A stretch of 64,000 bases of DNA, from contig NZ_LR134523.1 of assembly GCF_900638585.1 (NCBI RefSeq), positions 1,018,001 to 1,082,000 on the forward strand, in the 5' to 3' direction. Positions 50,309 through 58,951 of the stretch are shown here, piece after piece. The notes beneath the pieces were generated by a model. That model saw only the letters and a program-made list of their open reading frames with translations. It made no database searches and was not told where the DNA came from. The translations under genes were made by a program, and so were the position numbers. Numbering within the stretch: position 1 is the first letter of the stretch; each line of letters starts with the position of its first letter. Source of the DNA: Aedoeadaptatus ivorii. Its GTDB lineage: Bacteria > Bacillota > Clostridia > Tissierellales > Peptoniphilaceae.

Positions 50309-50611
50309 TTGCCGCCAAAATCCCGATACGTCGTCGGCGAGGCGGATGTTTTCGATTTCGGTCATGCGGTATTCGATCACATCGGCGAGGGTCAGGGGGT
50401 CGCTTTCGAAAAACGACAGGAGTTCGTCGAGGCTTTCTCCCCGCACCAGGCCTATTACGCCGTGCGCCTTGTCGCCGAAACACAATAGGCGCCCTTCGGC
50501 CGCCGCCGCGTCCGTAAATGCCGCAAACTTCTCGAACAACGCGGCGTTTTCCTCTGCCTTGAGATCGAATTCGAAGGTCTTAAACTTCCCTTCCACTACA
50601 TAGTATTTCAT
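50306..50611 (-). CDS. YCII-like small protein
   Basis: The 101-residue protein has the YCII pattern: MKYYVVEGKFKTFEF at the start, then EGRLLCFGDKAHGVIGLVRGESLDELLSFFESDPLTLADVIEY. YCII proteins are small dimeric alpha/beta (ferredoxin-like) enzymes or binders of mostly unknown function. The usual catalytic Asp-Pro (SDP) is present. It ends the three-gene unit and overlaps the decarboxylase stop by four bases. Confidence 0.7.
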   Translation of the reverse strand: MKYYVVEGKFKTFEFDLKAEENAALFEKFAAFTDAAAAEGRLLCFGDKAHGVIGLVRGESLDELLSFFESDPLTLADVIEYRMTEIENIRLADDVSGFWRQ

Positions 50612-51951
50612 AGCTCCTCCTTGACGACGGCGACTTTGCCGTCTTTTATGCCCTGCACCCCTTCGTGGCCTTCAAAATCCAAGTCTCCCGCTGCAATCCG
50701 CTCCCCGTAGCTGATGCGGGGGATGCCGGGCGGATAGGGCGTCACCGGGAGCGCGCAGATTCTGCCGACGGCATCGTCGATATACACCCATTCCCGGCCG
50801 GCGAAAAACGCGGCGCGCGGCGAAAGCTCTACCCGCTTGTGGAAATAGGTGGCTTCTCGCCGTACGGGCAAATACGGCCCCGCCTCCGCTTCTCGAAAGA
50901 CATCCTCGAGGCGACGAATCTCGTCTTCCTTGTTTAAGGGAGAAAGGATTACCAGGGCGTAGCGGTCGTCGCCCATCTCGAGATACACCCCGCGCTCGGC
51001 GCAATCTCTCACGATTTCGCGGCCCGTCCTATGCGGCAGGCGAAAGAGAAATTTCGACCCGTCTATCGCCGCAAAATGGCCGGTTCGCGTGGGGATCGCC
51101 CCTTCGGGGAGCGCCGCAGCCAACGTACGCCGCATGTCTTCTATGCGGTGCCAGTCGTCGCTATGGGCCTGCATATGCGCCACGGCGTATTCCGAAGAGA
51201 GCATAATCAGATACGAGGGCGAAGTGGAAAGAAACAGCCGCATTCCCGTCCGCACCGCCTGCTCGGTTCCGGCGCATCGCGTGTGCAAAAGCGCCGCGCC
51301 GGTCATCGCCGGTGCCGTCTTGTGGAGCGACTGCACCGTATAATGCGCGAATCGTACGGCGGAATACGCCGACAAGGGCGTAAAGGCGAGGTGGGCGCCG
51401 TGGGCTTCGTCGACCACCAGCACCTTATTTCTGGCCTCTACCTCCCGCGCGATTTCCTCGAGCTGTAAAATTCCGCCGAAATAATCGGGACTCGTCAAAA
51501 ATACCGCCGCGATCTCGGGGTCCGCATCCAGCGCACGGCCCACCTCCTTCGGGTCGATGCCGCAGAACAGGCCCGTTTTCGGGTCTGTGCCGCAGGGTAG
51601 ATACACGGGAATGAGGTCCAAGTGGACGGCGGCGTGAAAGAACGCCGTGTGGGCGCCGCGCTGTACAAGCACCTTGTCGCCGGGCCGCGTCGCCGCATAA
51701 AGGGCGACTTTAATGGCGGCGGTGGAGCCGGCGGGAATCAAATAGCTTGCGGCGGTGCCGTAGGCGCGGGCGATCGCTGCTTCCGCCTCCAGAATCGCCC
51801 CTTCGGGATCCAGCAGATTGTCCGCCCCCTCGATCTCGGTGATGTCGTCTGCAAAGCCGAAGTCGAAGAGCGCCTTGGATTTGTGCCCCGGCATGGCGAA
51901 ATAGGCCCCGCCCCGAAAGGCGCGTACCTTCTCAAAAAGCGGCCGCTCCAC
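50608..51951 (-). CDS. Orn/Lys/Arg decarboxylase-family PLP enzyme
   Basis: The 447-residue fold-type I enzyme has YFAMPGHKSKALFDFGFADDITEIEGADNL, the substrate-site opening of the short decarboxylase family, plus SYLIPAGSTAAIKVALYA, LVVDEAHGAHLAF with the PLP Asp, and the Schiff-base Lys in TVQSLHKTAPAMTGAALL (about residue 208). The final domain (VELSPRAAFFAGREWVYIDDAVGRICALPVTPYPPGIP) is typical. It makes a polyamine (cadaverine, putrescine or agmatine); which one cannot be read off. It lies between a radical SAM protein (3-base gap) and a YCII-like protein. Confidence 0.92.
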   Translation of the reverse strand: MERPLFEKVRAFRGGAYFAMPGHKSKALFDFGFADDITEIEGADNLLDPEGAILEAEAAIARAYGTAASYLIPAGSTAAIKVALYAATRPGDKVLVQRGAHTAFFHAAVHLDLIPVYLPCGTDPKTGLFCGIDPKEVGRALDADPEIAAVFLTSPDYFGGILQLEEIAREVEARNKVLVVDEAHGAHLAFTPLSAYSAVRFAHYTVQSLHKTAPAMTGAALLHTRCAGTEQAVRTGMRLFLSTSPSYLIMLSSEYAVAHMQAHSDDWHRIEDMRRTLAAALPEGAIPTRTGHFAAIDGSKFLFRLPHRTGREIVRDCAERGVYLEMGDDRYALVILSPLNKEDEIRRLEDVFREAEAGPYLPVRREATYFHKRVELSPRAAFFAGREWVYIDDAVGRICALPVTPYPPGIPRISYGERIAAGDLDFEGHEGVQGIKDGKVAVVKEEL

Positions 51952-51954
51952 GAT

Positions 51955-52833
51955 CTAGTACCCGGTTCGCACAAAGCGGGCATTGCGCTCCGCTTCGCTC
52001 ATTCCCTCGAGCACGCCGCGCAATTTGGCGAGCATCTCCTCTTTTTCGGAGAATCGGCCGATTACCGGCGCGGTGTTGTAGCTGTGGATGCCGAAGAACA
52101 GCGCACGGGGTTTGAGATCCAACTTTTCCAAAAGGCGAATTTCCTCTTCCAAAATCTCCCCTTCCGTAAGGGTTTGAAATTCGCCGTCCGCCACCATACG
52201 CGCGAGTTCCGTTCCCGGGTGCACCGTCGTGGTAAGGGGCGATACGCTCAGGGGCTGGTGGGTGTTTAAGAGCTTTGCCGTTTCGTCGGCGTGGGCAAAG
52301 CTGTCCTCTTGGCCGGCGATCCCCGCCATCACCATGCAGATCCAATCGATGCCCGCTTCTTCCAGCTTGGCGAGTTCCCTGTACTCGTCCGCCTGGGTAC
52401 ATCCCTTTTTGATTTTTTTGAGCGTCGGGTCGTGGGCGGTCTCGATGCCGATATAGAGTTGGTTATAGCCCGCCTTGCGCAGACGCTTTAAGTCCTCTAC
52501 GGTCTTGTTCTTCAAGTCGACGATAGAGGCATAGCAGGTGATGATCTCTACATTGGGCAGATGTTCGTAGATCCGATCGGCGATCTCTAAGAGCTCCTCG
52601 GTGGATAGAATAAAGGGATCCCCGTTTTCCAAAAAGATCCGATCGATCCGATCGGCATAAACCGACAATTCCCGCAAATCCGCCAGCACCTGTTCCTCGG
52701 GCGCCTTGCGATACGTCACGTCTTTATACATGGCGCAGTAGGTGCATTGGTTGTAGGAACACCCCACCGTCACCTCCAAAAGCGGCGTATAGGCTTCCCG
52801 CGGCGGGCGAAATGTCTGACCGGTGTAATGCAT
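51955..52833 (-). CDS. Radical SAM protein (CX4CX2C subgroup)
   Basis: The 292-residue protein has TVGCSYNQCTYCAMYKDV (about residues 23-40), with CX4CX2C spacing rather than the classic CX3CX2C, as in a sizeable subgroup of radical SAM enzymes. IFLENGDPFIL, QLYIGIETAHDPTLKKIKKGC and VMAGIAGQEDS match the barrel, and no extra iron-sulfur cysteine cluster is evident. Substrate unknown. It heads a unit with an amino-acid decarboxylase and a YCII-like protein; a hairpin TCCGGA...TCCGGA lies in its leader. Confidence 0.9.
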   Translation of the reverse strand: MHYTGQTFRPPREAYTPLLEVTVGCSYNQCTYCAMYKDVTYRKAPEEQVLADLRELSVYADRIDRIFLENGDPFILSTEELLEIADRIYEHLPNVEIITCYASIVDLKNKTVEDLKRLRKAGYNQLYIGIETAHDPTLKKIKKGCTQADEYRELAKLEEAGIDWICMVMAGIAGQEDSFAHADETAKLLNTHQPLSVSPLTTTVHPGTELARMVADGEFQTLTEGEILEEEIRLLEKLDLKPRALFFGIHSYNTAPVIGRFSEKEEMLAKLRGVLEGMSEAERNARFVRTGY

Positions 52834-52955
52834 CGTCTCATCCTTTCTATTGGCTCCGGATGCGATGTCCGGATCTGGTTTCTTATTTCTGCGTATGAGA
52901 ATATTGTACTATACTTATCGGTTTTTTTCTTCGCCCGCCGCTTCGGCCCGCAACC

Positions 52956-52979
52956 AAAAAGGCCCCGAAGGGCCTTTTT
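52956..52979 (-). terminator. Terminator of the DUF3798 ABC transporter operon
   Basis: AAAAAGGCCC / GGGCCTTTTT stem (52956-52965, 52970-52979) with CGAA loop, just after the last permease gene. Confidence 0.92.
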
Positions 52980-52980
52980 G

Positions 52981-54117
52981 TCACGGTGTACTCGCCTCGG
53001 AACCCGGCGATGCCGCCTCTTTTTTGTCTTTGCGCGCCTCTTCTGCTTGTTTGGCGCGGTTGTAGGCGTGCATAATCAGCGCCAAGGTGACGACCCCGTA
53101 GGAGATAAAGGTGCGGAAGTACTCGCCCATCATGGCATCACCCGTGAGGATGCGCCCGGCTTGGGGCAATACGATAAACATGAGGTGAAAGAGCATGGTG
53201 CCGATCACCGCATTGGGAATAGTCGCCCGCATAACGCTCGCGCCGCCGACGAGAATCGAAGCCGCCGCATAGAGCGCCGCCTGGTCTTGCCCCGCGTAGG
53301 TCGCCAGGGTACCGATATTTTGGAGGTAGATAATCTGCCCGTAGCAGGCGAGTACGGTCGAGATCACGATGGATTGGATGCGGATTTTATCGGAGTAGAT
53401 CCCCGCATTGGCAGAGATCACCTGGTCCATGCCCACGGCGCGCATATCGTGGCCGAGTTTGGTCTTTTTGAACCAAACGATAAACAGGCACATCAACGCG
53501 ATGACGAGGATCGTCACCACCGGTATGTCGAAACTGATGGCGTGCTTGGCATTGAGCGGCAAATAGATGCGGTAGAGCAAAATATTGTCAATCGCCTGGG
53601 CGGTATCCAAGGTGATGGAGTTTTTTACGCCGTAGCCTTTTGAAAGGAGCATCGACGCATTGTGCATGGGAATCACCGTGCCGCACATATAGAGCAAAAA
53701 CAGCATATAGACCCCGAGCATAAAAAACGCGAGCATCATAGAAGTAATCATCTCGCGGCCCCGAGCGCGGTTGAGTACCCGGCCCGAAAACTGCCCCAAG
53801 GCGATGGCGATGGGCGTGCCGATCAAGACCGCCACTAAGATGCCTGCGGGCCCGGTGATGCCCCAGTCCTGGGCGAATACCAGGCCGATCTGCCCGGCCA
53901 TGGCGCCCAAGGGAATCCCGAAGTTGATCCCCATGCCGGCGATAATCGGCACGATCAAAGAGAGCACCAGGAAGGTGTTTCGAATCATGCGCTTCGAAAT
54001 TTCCGATGTGACATAGGCCAAGGGCGGCTTGGCGATCCATAGTCCGATGACGATGATGACGATAAATAGAATCGGCACCATATATCTCGACAGCTTGGCT
54101 TGTAAAGATTTATTCAT
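52981..54117 (-). CDS. ABC transporter permease (second subunit, DUF3798-associated)
   Basis: The 378-residue protein is very hydrophobic with eight to ten membrane segments and belongs to the BPD_transp_2 (branched-chain/sugar/nucleoside) permease family: LIVPIIAGMGINFGIPLGAMAGQIGL, GILVAVLIGTPIAIALGQFSGR and the cytoplasmic coupling region TKLGHDMRAVGMDQVISANAGI. A charged tail (KQAEEARKDKKEAAS) ends it. It pairs with the upstream permease (8-base overlap) in a heterodimeric importer; the operon order is DUF3798 binding protein, double ATPase, permease, permease. Confidence 0.9.
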   Translation of the reverse strand: MNKSLQAKLSRYMVPILFIVIIVIGLWIAKPPLAYVTSEISKRMIRNTFLVLSLIVPIIAGMGINFGIPLGAMAGQIGLVFAQDWGITGPAGILVAVLIGTPIAIALGQFSGRVLNRARGREMITSMMLAFFMLGVYMLFLLYMCGTVIPMHNASMLLSKGYGVKNSITLDTAQAIDNILLYRIYLPLNAKHAISFDIPVVTILVIALMCLFIVWFKKTKLGHDMRAVGMDQVISANAGIYSDKIRIQSIVISTVLACYGQIIYLQNIGTLATYAGQDQAALYAAASILVGGASVMRATIPNAVIGTMLFHLMFIVLPQAGRILTGDAMMGEYFRTFISYGVVTLALIMHAYNRAKQAEEARKDKKEAASPGSEASTP

Positions 54118-55180
54118 TGCGATTCCTCCTCGTCAATGCGTATACGATCATGCCATTGGTAATAATCAGGCGCAAGATCTCCGATATGTCGATATTGAGC
54201 GCGCCGTTGATGACCGTCGGCGTAAGGGTGATGATCCCCTGGAACAAAAAGGTTCCTATAATCACATTAGGGATCGACGCCTTATTGATGCTCGCGCCCC
54301 CGATCAACAGCGCCGCGACGGTCTGGAATGTAAAGGCCAAAGGCGCCTGATACAGCTGTATAAATCCATAGGATTGTTGATAGACGATAATCCCCACGGC
54401 GGCGATCACCGTAGAGAGAATGACCGAAAAGAGCCGCATTCTGTCGATGTCGATGCCGCCGGCTTTCGCATAGTCGGGGTTCGACCCGACGGCGGTCATC
54501 GCCGTACCGGTCTTGGTGCGAAAGAACGCCCAGACCAAAAAGGCGAAGAAGGCAAAGACCAAAAACATGCCCACGGGAATGCGTACGCCGGCGATGCGGA
54601 AGCTCAAGAAGTCGGTGAGAATCCCCACAGAACTCCGCGTTCCCTCGGCATCCACCAGATTCTTCATCCAGTACTGCGCCACGGGCACCTGTTGCGACAG
54701 GCCGCGCCCCGCATAGCTCAATACCGACACCGGGTTTTTATAGGGCAGAATCAAATAGATAATGCACATAAATGCCGTAAACGAGTAGCCGACATAGGTG
54801 GCGATCAGCATCTCGTCGCCCTTGATTTTGTTGAGAAGCACCCCGTAGCCGAAGCCGAAGACCACGGCGATGGCGGCGGCGATCAGCATGGCGACGGCGA
54901 TGCCGCCGAAGCCCTTTAGGCCGAATTCCATACTGGTGACCCCGCCCAAGATGCCCGCGACGATGCCGATGGGAATCCCGAAGTTGAGCCCGCAGCCGGA
55001 CTGTACCATGGGAATTAAGCTCAACACCAAGATCGAAAACATCCCGAAGCGGGCCAATACGTTTTCTACGGAATCCGCCAGCGAAATCCCGGCCAAGGGC
55101 GCCGCTACAAACAGCGCCAATAAAAACAGGCCGATGATCAGTCGAGGCAGGCCGATTTTCTGTACGAAAGATTTATTCAA
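54110..55180 (-). CDS. ABC transporter permease (first subunit, DUF3798-associated)
   Basis: The 356-residue permease has the BPD_transp_2 features LIPMVQSGCGLNFGIPIGIVAGILGGVTSM, KGDEMLIATYVGYSF and FFRTKTGTAMTAVGSNPDYAKAGGIDIDRM (coupling helix EAA-like loop). It is clearly homologous to the following permease but distinct, as expected for a heterodimer. It overlaps the ATPase gene (8 bases) and the next permease (8 bases). Confidence 0.9.
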   Translation of the reverse strand: MNKSFVQKIGLPRLIIGLFLLALFVAAPLAGISLADSVENVLARFGMFSILVLSLIPMVQSGCGLNFGIPIGIVAGILGGVTSMEFGLKGFGGIAVAMLIAAAIAVVFGFGYGVLLNKIKGDEMLIATYVGYSFTAFMCIIYLILPYKNPVSVLSYAGRGLSQQVPVAQYWMKNLVDAEGTRSSVGILTDFLSFRIAGVRIPVGMFLVFAFFAFLVWAFFRTKTGTAMTAVGSNPDYAKAGGIDIDRMRLFSVILSTVIAAVGIIVYQQSYGFIQLYQAPLAFTFQTVAALLIGGASINKASIPNVIIGTFLFQGIITLTPTVINGALNIDISEILRLIITNGMIVYALTRRNRNE

Positions 55181-56768
55181 CGTTCTCTACCTCCACTTCT
55201 TCTCCGCTCATCAAAAGACCGAACTGCGCCGCCGGCGCTTCGGGCGAGAGGATGCCCGCAATCTTGCCCTCGCAGATGACGGCGATGCGATCGCAAATGC
55301 TCCTTAGCTCCTCCAGTTCCGAGGAGATCATGACGATGGTCGTGCCTTCCTTCTCGTTGATGTCCTCGAGCGCCGATAGCACCAGCTCCTTGGCGCCGAT
55401 GTCGATGCCCCGGGTGGGTTCCGAGACGAACAAGAGCTCCGGCTCCATGCAGAGTGCCTTGGCAAGGCAGACCTTTTGTTGGTTGCCGCCGGATAGATTG
55501 CCCGCCTTTTGGTGGCTGCCCATGCATTTGATCGCCAAGTTTTCGATGTATGCGTCGGAGACCTTTTTCATCGTTTCTTCGTCGCGAAAACTCAGTCCCA
55601 TAACTTTTTTAATGAATTTATTTTGAATCTGCATGGCGTTAAAAGAAATGTTCCAGTAGATCGGCTCGTCCAGCAAAAGTCCCACGCCTCGGCGGTCTTC
55701 GGAGACGAAAGCGATCTTCTCGGCGAGGATCTTTGCGGTCTTTCCGAGCGCCAGCGGCTTGCCCTGAAATTCCACATTGCCCATTACGGGATAGGTGCCC
55801 AAAATGCCGTTGGCGATCCCGAGCTTGCCCTGCCCGGCGAGGCCCGCAATCCCCAAAATTTCCCCGCGATACACGTCGAGATTCACATCGTCCACCTGTT
55901 CGCCGGGCATATCCACATTCAAATTGCGCACCTTGAGGAGAACATCCGTCTCCCCGGGCCGCATGGGCTGCCGCTTGCGCGTCCGCGCCTCTTCGGTTCT
56001 GCCCACCATCCAGGCGGCGATCTGATCGACGCTCAAATTCTCGTTCTTCCGATTTTCGATGATCTCCCCGTCCCGGAGCACCACCACCGTATCGCATACG
56101 GTAAGGATTTCCCGCAGGCGGTGGGAAATAAATACGATCGCGATGCCCAAATCCGAAAGCCGCTTCAAAGAGGCCATCAGCATATCCGCTTCGGATTCGG
56201 TCAATACCGCCGTCGGCTCGTCCATAATAATGAGCTTTACGTCTTCGCGGGTGATTTCGCGGGCGATCTCGATAAACTGCTTATGCCCCACCGGCATCTC
56301 CGACACCATGCCCTCGGGATCGATCTCGACGCCCAATTTGTCGAGGGATTCGCCCGATAAGCGGATGTTCGCCTTTCCGTCGACGGTGGCGTATTTCTTG
56401 CCCAATACCTTCGAGAGCACCGAGGGTTTGGTGCGTTCCATATCCAAGGTGATGTTTTCCGCCGCGGTAAAGCCGGGGATCAGATTGAATTCCTGGTGCA
56501 CCATGCCGATCCCCGCCTTTAGGGCGTCGATGGGCGAGCGAAAATTCACCGCCGCGCCGTCCAAGAGGATCTCGCCGTCGTAGCCGCCGGTCTCTCGAAT
56601 TACTTCCATGCCGAAGATGATATTCATCAATGTGGACTTGCCCGCGCCGTTTTCTCCCACGAGTCCCAGAATCTCGCCCGGCGCCAGGTCGAAGTTTACG
56701 CCCTTTAGGACGACATTCTCCCCGAAGCGCTTGCCCACATTCCGGACCTCCATCAATGTTTGCGCCAC
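55173..56768 (-). CDS. ABC transporter double-ATPase subunit (RbsA/MglA-like)
   Basis: It starts at a GTG (56768) after AGGAGG. The 531-residue protein has two ATPase halves. The first has Walker A GLVGENGAGKSTLMNI (about residue 38), signature MPVGHKQFIEIAREI and Walker B VKLIIMDEPTAVL. The second has the degenerate GIAGLAGQGKLGIANG usual in this family, signature NLSGGNQQKVCLAKAL and LLFVSEPTRGIDIGAKE. It powers import by the two permeases. A 12-bp hairpin separates it from the upstream binding-protein gene. Confidence 0.94.
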   Translation of the reverse strand: MAQTLMEVRNVGKRFGENVVLKGVNFDLAPGEILGLVGENGAGKSTLMNIIFGMEVIRETGGYDGEILLDGAAVNFRSPIDALKAGIGMVHQEFNLIPGFTAAENITLDMERTKPSVLSKVLGKKYATVDGKANIRLSGESLDKLGVEIDPEGMVSEMPVGHKQFIEIAREITREDVKLIIMDEPTAVLTESEADMLMASLKRLSDLGIAIVFISHRLREILTVCDTVVVLRDGEIIENRKNENLSVDQIAAWMVGRTEEARTRKRQPMRPGETDVLLKVRNLNVDMPGEQVDDVNLDVYRGEILGIAGLAGQGKLGIANGILGTYPVMGNVEFQGKPLALGKTAKILAEKIAFVSEDRRGVGLLLDEPIYWNISFNAMQIQNKFIKKVMGLSFRDEETMKKVSDAYIENLAIKCMGSHQKAGNLSGGNQQKVCLAKALCMEPELLFVSEPTRGIDIGAKELVLSALEDINEKEGTTIVMISSELEELRSICDRIAVICEGKIAGILSPEAPAAQFGLLMSGEEVEVENVE

Positions 56769-56783
56769 AATATACCTCCTAAA

Positions 56784-56818
56784 GGAAATAAACCAACGAT
56801 TGCCGCTGGTTTATTTCC
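56784..56818 (-). promoter_or_regulatory. Intercistronic hairpin between the binding-protein and ATPase genes
   Basis: A 12-bp perfect inverted repeat GGAAATAAACCA / TGGTTTATTTCC (56784-56795, 56807-56818) with an 11-base loop, then a short U-rich stretch and the ATPase RBS. It probably stabilises the upstream mRNA or partly terminates, raising the ratio of binding protein to membrane parts. Confidence 0.6.
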
Positions 56819-56855
56819 GTTTTCCTCGTATAAAAACTATTTTTCGTACCCGGGA

Positions 56856-58202
56856 TCATTCTCCGGTTTCGCCTTCGGCATCCTTTTGCGATTGTTCGAT
56901 GGCATCCAAGTCGACATTCATGGTCATGTACTTTTCGGGTACTTCCACCTTGTCCATGCCCAAATATCCCTTGCCGTAGACATAGGTATCCTGTGCCAGG
57001 AGAATGTGGTTTTCTTTCTTTTCGCCGCTGGCTCGATCGACGTAATTGCTGCCGGTCCAGTTGGCGCCCTCGGTATAGGTACTGATCGCTTCGATGACCT
57101 GATCGATATTCGTGATTTCCTTTTCGCCCTTCAAGACGTCGGTCACGAGATCCACCGATCCCAGCGTCAACGAGTAGCCCAAGGAGTACGCCCAGGTACC
57201 CATGCGTTCGGAACCGCCGGCCGCCACAACCGCCTTTTCCACTTCGCTATTGATCGCTTGCCAGTCGCCGGCTTTGTCTTGAATGTCGACAGAAAACGCC
57301 TTGGGGTATCCCATAATGGGAGAGGGCAAATCCTGTTCTACAAAGATCGCGCCGCCGGCCGCCACGCCGCGAAGCAGGGGTTCGGTATGTGCGTCGTTGG
57401 TACAGAAGAACGCCGTGTCCTTGCCGTACTTGTCGATCCAGGGTTGAATGTTCTCGGCGATGTATTGTTGCGCGCCGGGCACGCCGATGTCGGTCGTGGG
57501 GTCGGGAGCGTTCAACGAAATAAACTCGAGGCCCAAATCCTTACAGGCTTCTTCCATAATCGCGCGGCGCAGCGCCAACAGCTCGATGGACATATGCCGC
57601 GGGAAGGTGATGTGCGCAAACTTGGTCGCGCCCATTTGTTTCGCCGCTTCCACGATGCGGTATCCACGGCCCACATTGTCGGCGTCGAGTACCAGATCCG
57701 CGGTGTTTTCCGCCATAATCGTATCCTCTTGCGCCACAAGATTGATCAGGATAATGTCGGGGCGTTTTTGCCGAATTTGGGTAAATGCCGCCGACGTGCC
57801 GGGAACGGATTGATTTACGATCACGGCGCGCATCTGCGGGTCGTCCGCCATGGCGACGATCTTTGCGATCGTGGTCTCCTGCTCCGCCTCAAAGCGGTCG
57901 GGGTAGGTGTCGTGGCGAATAATGCCGCCTTCGTCGGCATTGCCGTACTTTTCGATGGCATCTTGGGCCGCACGGAACTCGTCTTCCGCCTGCGATACCG
58001 TACCGGTAATGATGCCGATATGGTACTCTTCCCCTTCCTTCAAAGTTTCATATTCCGCCTTGGTCGCTTCGGCGGCGACCCCGTCTGCGCCTTCGGTCTT
58101 GCCGGCATTGGTCGTATCCACCTTCGTACAAGCTGCGGTAAAGACGAGCAACATGGCCAAGACCAAACCTAGGGACAACAGTCGCTTCCTGCGAATTTTC
58201 AT
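56856..58202 (-). CDS. DUF3798 periplasmic-type substrate-binding lipoprotein
   Basis: The 448-residue protein has a lipoprotein signal peptide (LGLVLAMLLVFTAAC, Cys at about residue 25) then a two-lobe type I binding fold: YHIGIITGTVSQAEDEFRAA, MRAVIVNQSVPGTSAAF, DIILINLVAQED, FAHITFPRHMSIELLALRR, TAFFCTNDAHTEPLL. This matches DUF3798, a family of ABC-linked lipoproteins whose ligand I do not know. Its gene leads the transporter operon and has its own TTGACT-17-TAAACT promoter. Confidence 0.9.
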   Translation of the reverse strand: MKIRRKRLLSLGLVLAMLLVFTAACTKVDTTNAGKTEGADGVAAEATKAEYETLKEGEEYHIGIITGTVSQAEDEFRAAQDAIEKYGNADEGGIIRHDTYPDRFEAEQETTIAKIVAMADDPQMRAVIVNQSVPGTSAAFTQIRQKRPDIILINLVAQEDTIMAENTADLVLDADNVGRGYRIVEAAKQMGATKFAHITFPRHMSIELLALRRAIMEEACKDLGLEFISLNAPDPTTDIGVPGAQQYIAENIQPWIDKYGKDTAFFCTNDAHTEPLLRGVAAGGAIFVEQDLPSPIMGYPKAFSVDIQDKAGDWQAINSEVEKAVVAAGGSERMGTWAYSLGYSLTLGSVDLVTDVLKGEKEITNIDQVIEAISTYTEGANWTGSNYVDRASGEKKENHILLAQDTYVYGKGYLGMDKVEVPEKYMTMNVDLDAIEQSQKDAEGETGE

Positions 58203-58262
58203 GTCTATCTCTCCTCTTTGGTATGTATTGGCAAAACCTAAGCGAGTTCTTAAGTTTTTTTA

Positions 58263-58291
58263 AGTTTAATCTAATAAAGTATAAAAGTCAA
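58263..58291 (-). promoter_or_regulatory. Promoter of the DUF3798 ABC operon
   Basis: TTGACT (58291-58286), 17 bases, TAAACT (58268-58263), 60 bases upstream of the start. Confidence 0.7.
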
Positions 58292-58417
58292 GCAAGAATC
58301 TTTTTCTCCATTGCTTTTCCGAAGAAATTTATGCCATCTTAACGAAGACCTCACTCATCTATCGAAAACTTTACGGCGTTCCTCTTAGTCCCTTCCTTCC
58401 TGGTCTGTTTTACGCAT

Positions 58418-58446
58418 AAAAAAAGAAGCCCCGAAGGACTTCTTTG
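58418..58446 (-). terminator. Terminator of the small membrane protein gene
   Basis: AAGAAGTCC / GGGCTTCTT stem (one mismatch) with TTCG loop on the minus strand, then seven T. Confidence 0.85.
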
Positions 58447-58449
58447 CAC

Positions 58450-58824
58450 TCAAGATCTCTCCCCCTGTTTTCCGCGGATGATCGCCATCAAAATCCGATA
58501 CACCACGCCGAACAGCACCAGGATGGCAATGCCCTTGATCCAAGTCATCGCGAAGAAAAATACCGAGATGCCCAAGATAAAGGCGCTGTTGATAAATCCG
58601 CCGCCGTTCCAGTTTTCGGCATAGGCATAGGCAAATTCGTCGATATGTTTCTTTTCATATATGTATAAAAGAAAACCGATAATCGCCAAGATCGCCCCGG
58701 CTCCCACCAAAATCGGAGTCTGTTTTACTTCCATGCCGCCGACGCCGAGCAGCGCCCGTAAAATGATGCAGGCGGGACCGACGATCGCGAACATCAAAAA
58801 TTTTTTCTTATCTGTAACGTTCAT
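58450..58824 (-). CDS. Small membrane protein of unknown function behind a G-tract promoter
   Basis: The 124-residue protein has three or four hydrophobic segments (FLMFAIVGPACIILRALLGV, ILVGAGAILAIIGFLLYIY, GGFINSAFILGISVFFFAMTWIKGIAILVLFGVVY) with short charged loops. I recognise no family. It has RBS AAGGAGG, its own promoter containing nine G in the spacer, and its own terminator, so it is an independent unit between a transporter operon and a gate-domain protein. Confidence 0.65.
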   Translation of the reverse strand: MNVTDKKKFLMFAIVGPACIILRALLGVGGMEVKQTPILVGAGAILAIIGFLLYIYEKKHIDEFAYAYAENWNGGGFINSAFILGISVFFFAMTWIKGIAILVLFGVVYRILMAIIRGKQGERS

Positions 58825-58871
58825 ATTGCCTCCTTAATACTGTGATTTGGGAAAGGATTTCCCATGGCTAT

Positions 58872-58899
58872 AGTATACCCCCCCCCACAAAAAATACAA
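58872..58899 (-). promoter_or_regulatory. Promoter with a G9 homopolymer in the spacer
   Basis: On the minus strand TTGTAT (58899-58894) and TATACT (58877-58872) are separated by 16 bases, nine of which are an uninterrupted run of G directly before the -10 box. Gain or loss of one G would change spacing to 17 or 15. Confidence 0.6.
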
Positions 58900-58951
58900 C
58901 GATTTCTATCCCCGTCGTTTCGAATATTTCTCCGCACTTTTTTACGCCATA

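Larger units (their letters stand above)
58203..58449. other. Spacer upstream of the DUF3798 operon
   Basis: This stretch of about 250 bases holds the DUF3798 promoter (58263-58291) and the terminator of the small membrane protein gene (58418-58446). The rest is AT-rich and shows no gene. Confidence 0.6.

Noticed and set aside
52845-52880. TCCGGA...TCCGGA hairpin in the radical SAM gene leader as a terminator or riboswitch
   Set aside because: Six-bp stem without a T run and no conserved ligand-core sequence; too little to call.
56760-58172. 470-codon open frame on the plus strand
   Set aside because: It is antisense to the DUF3798 lipoprotein gene, has no RBS or recognisable domain, and arises from the codon bias of the true minus-strand gene.
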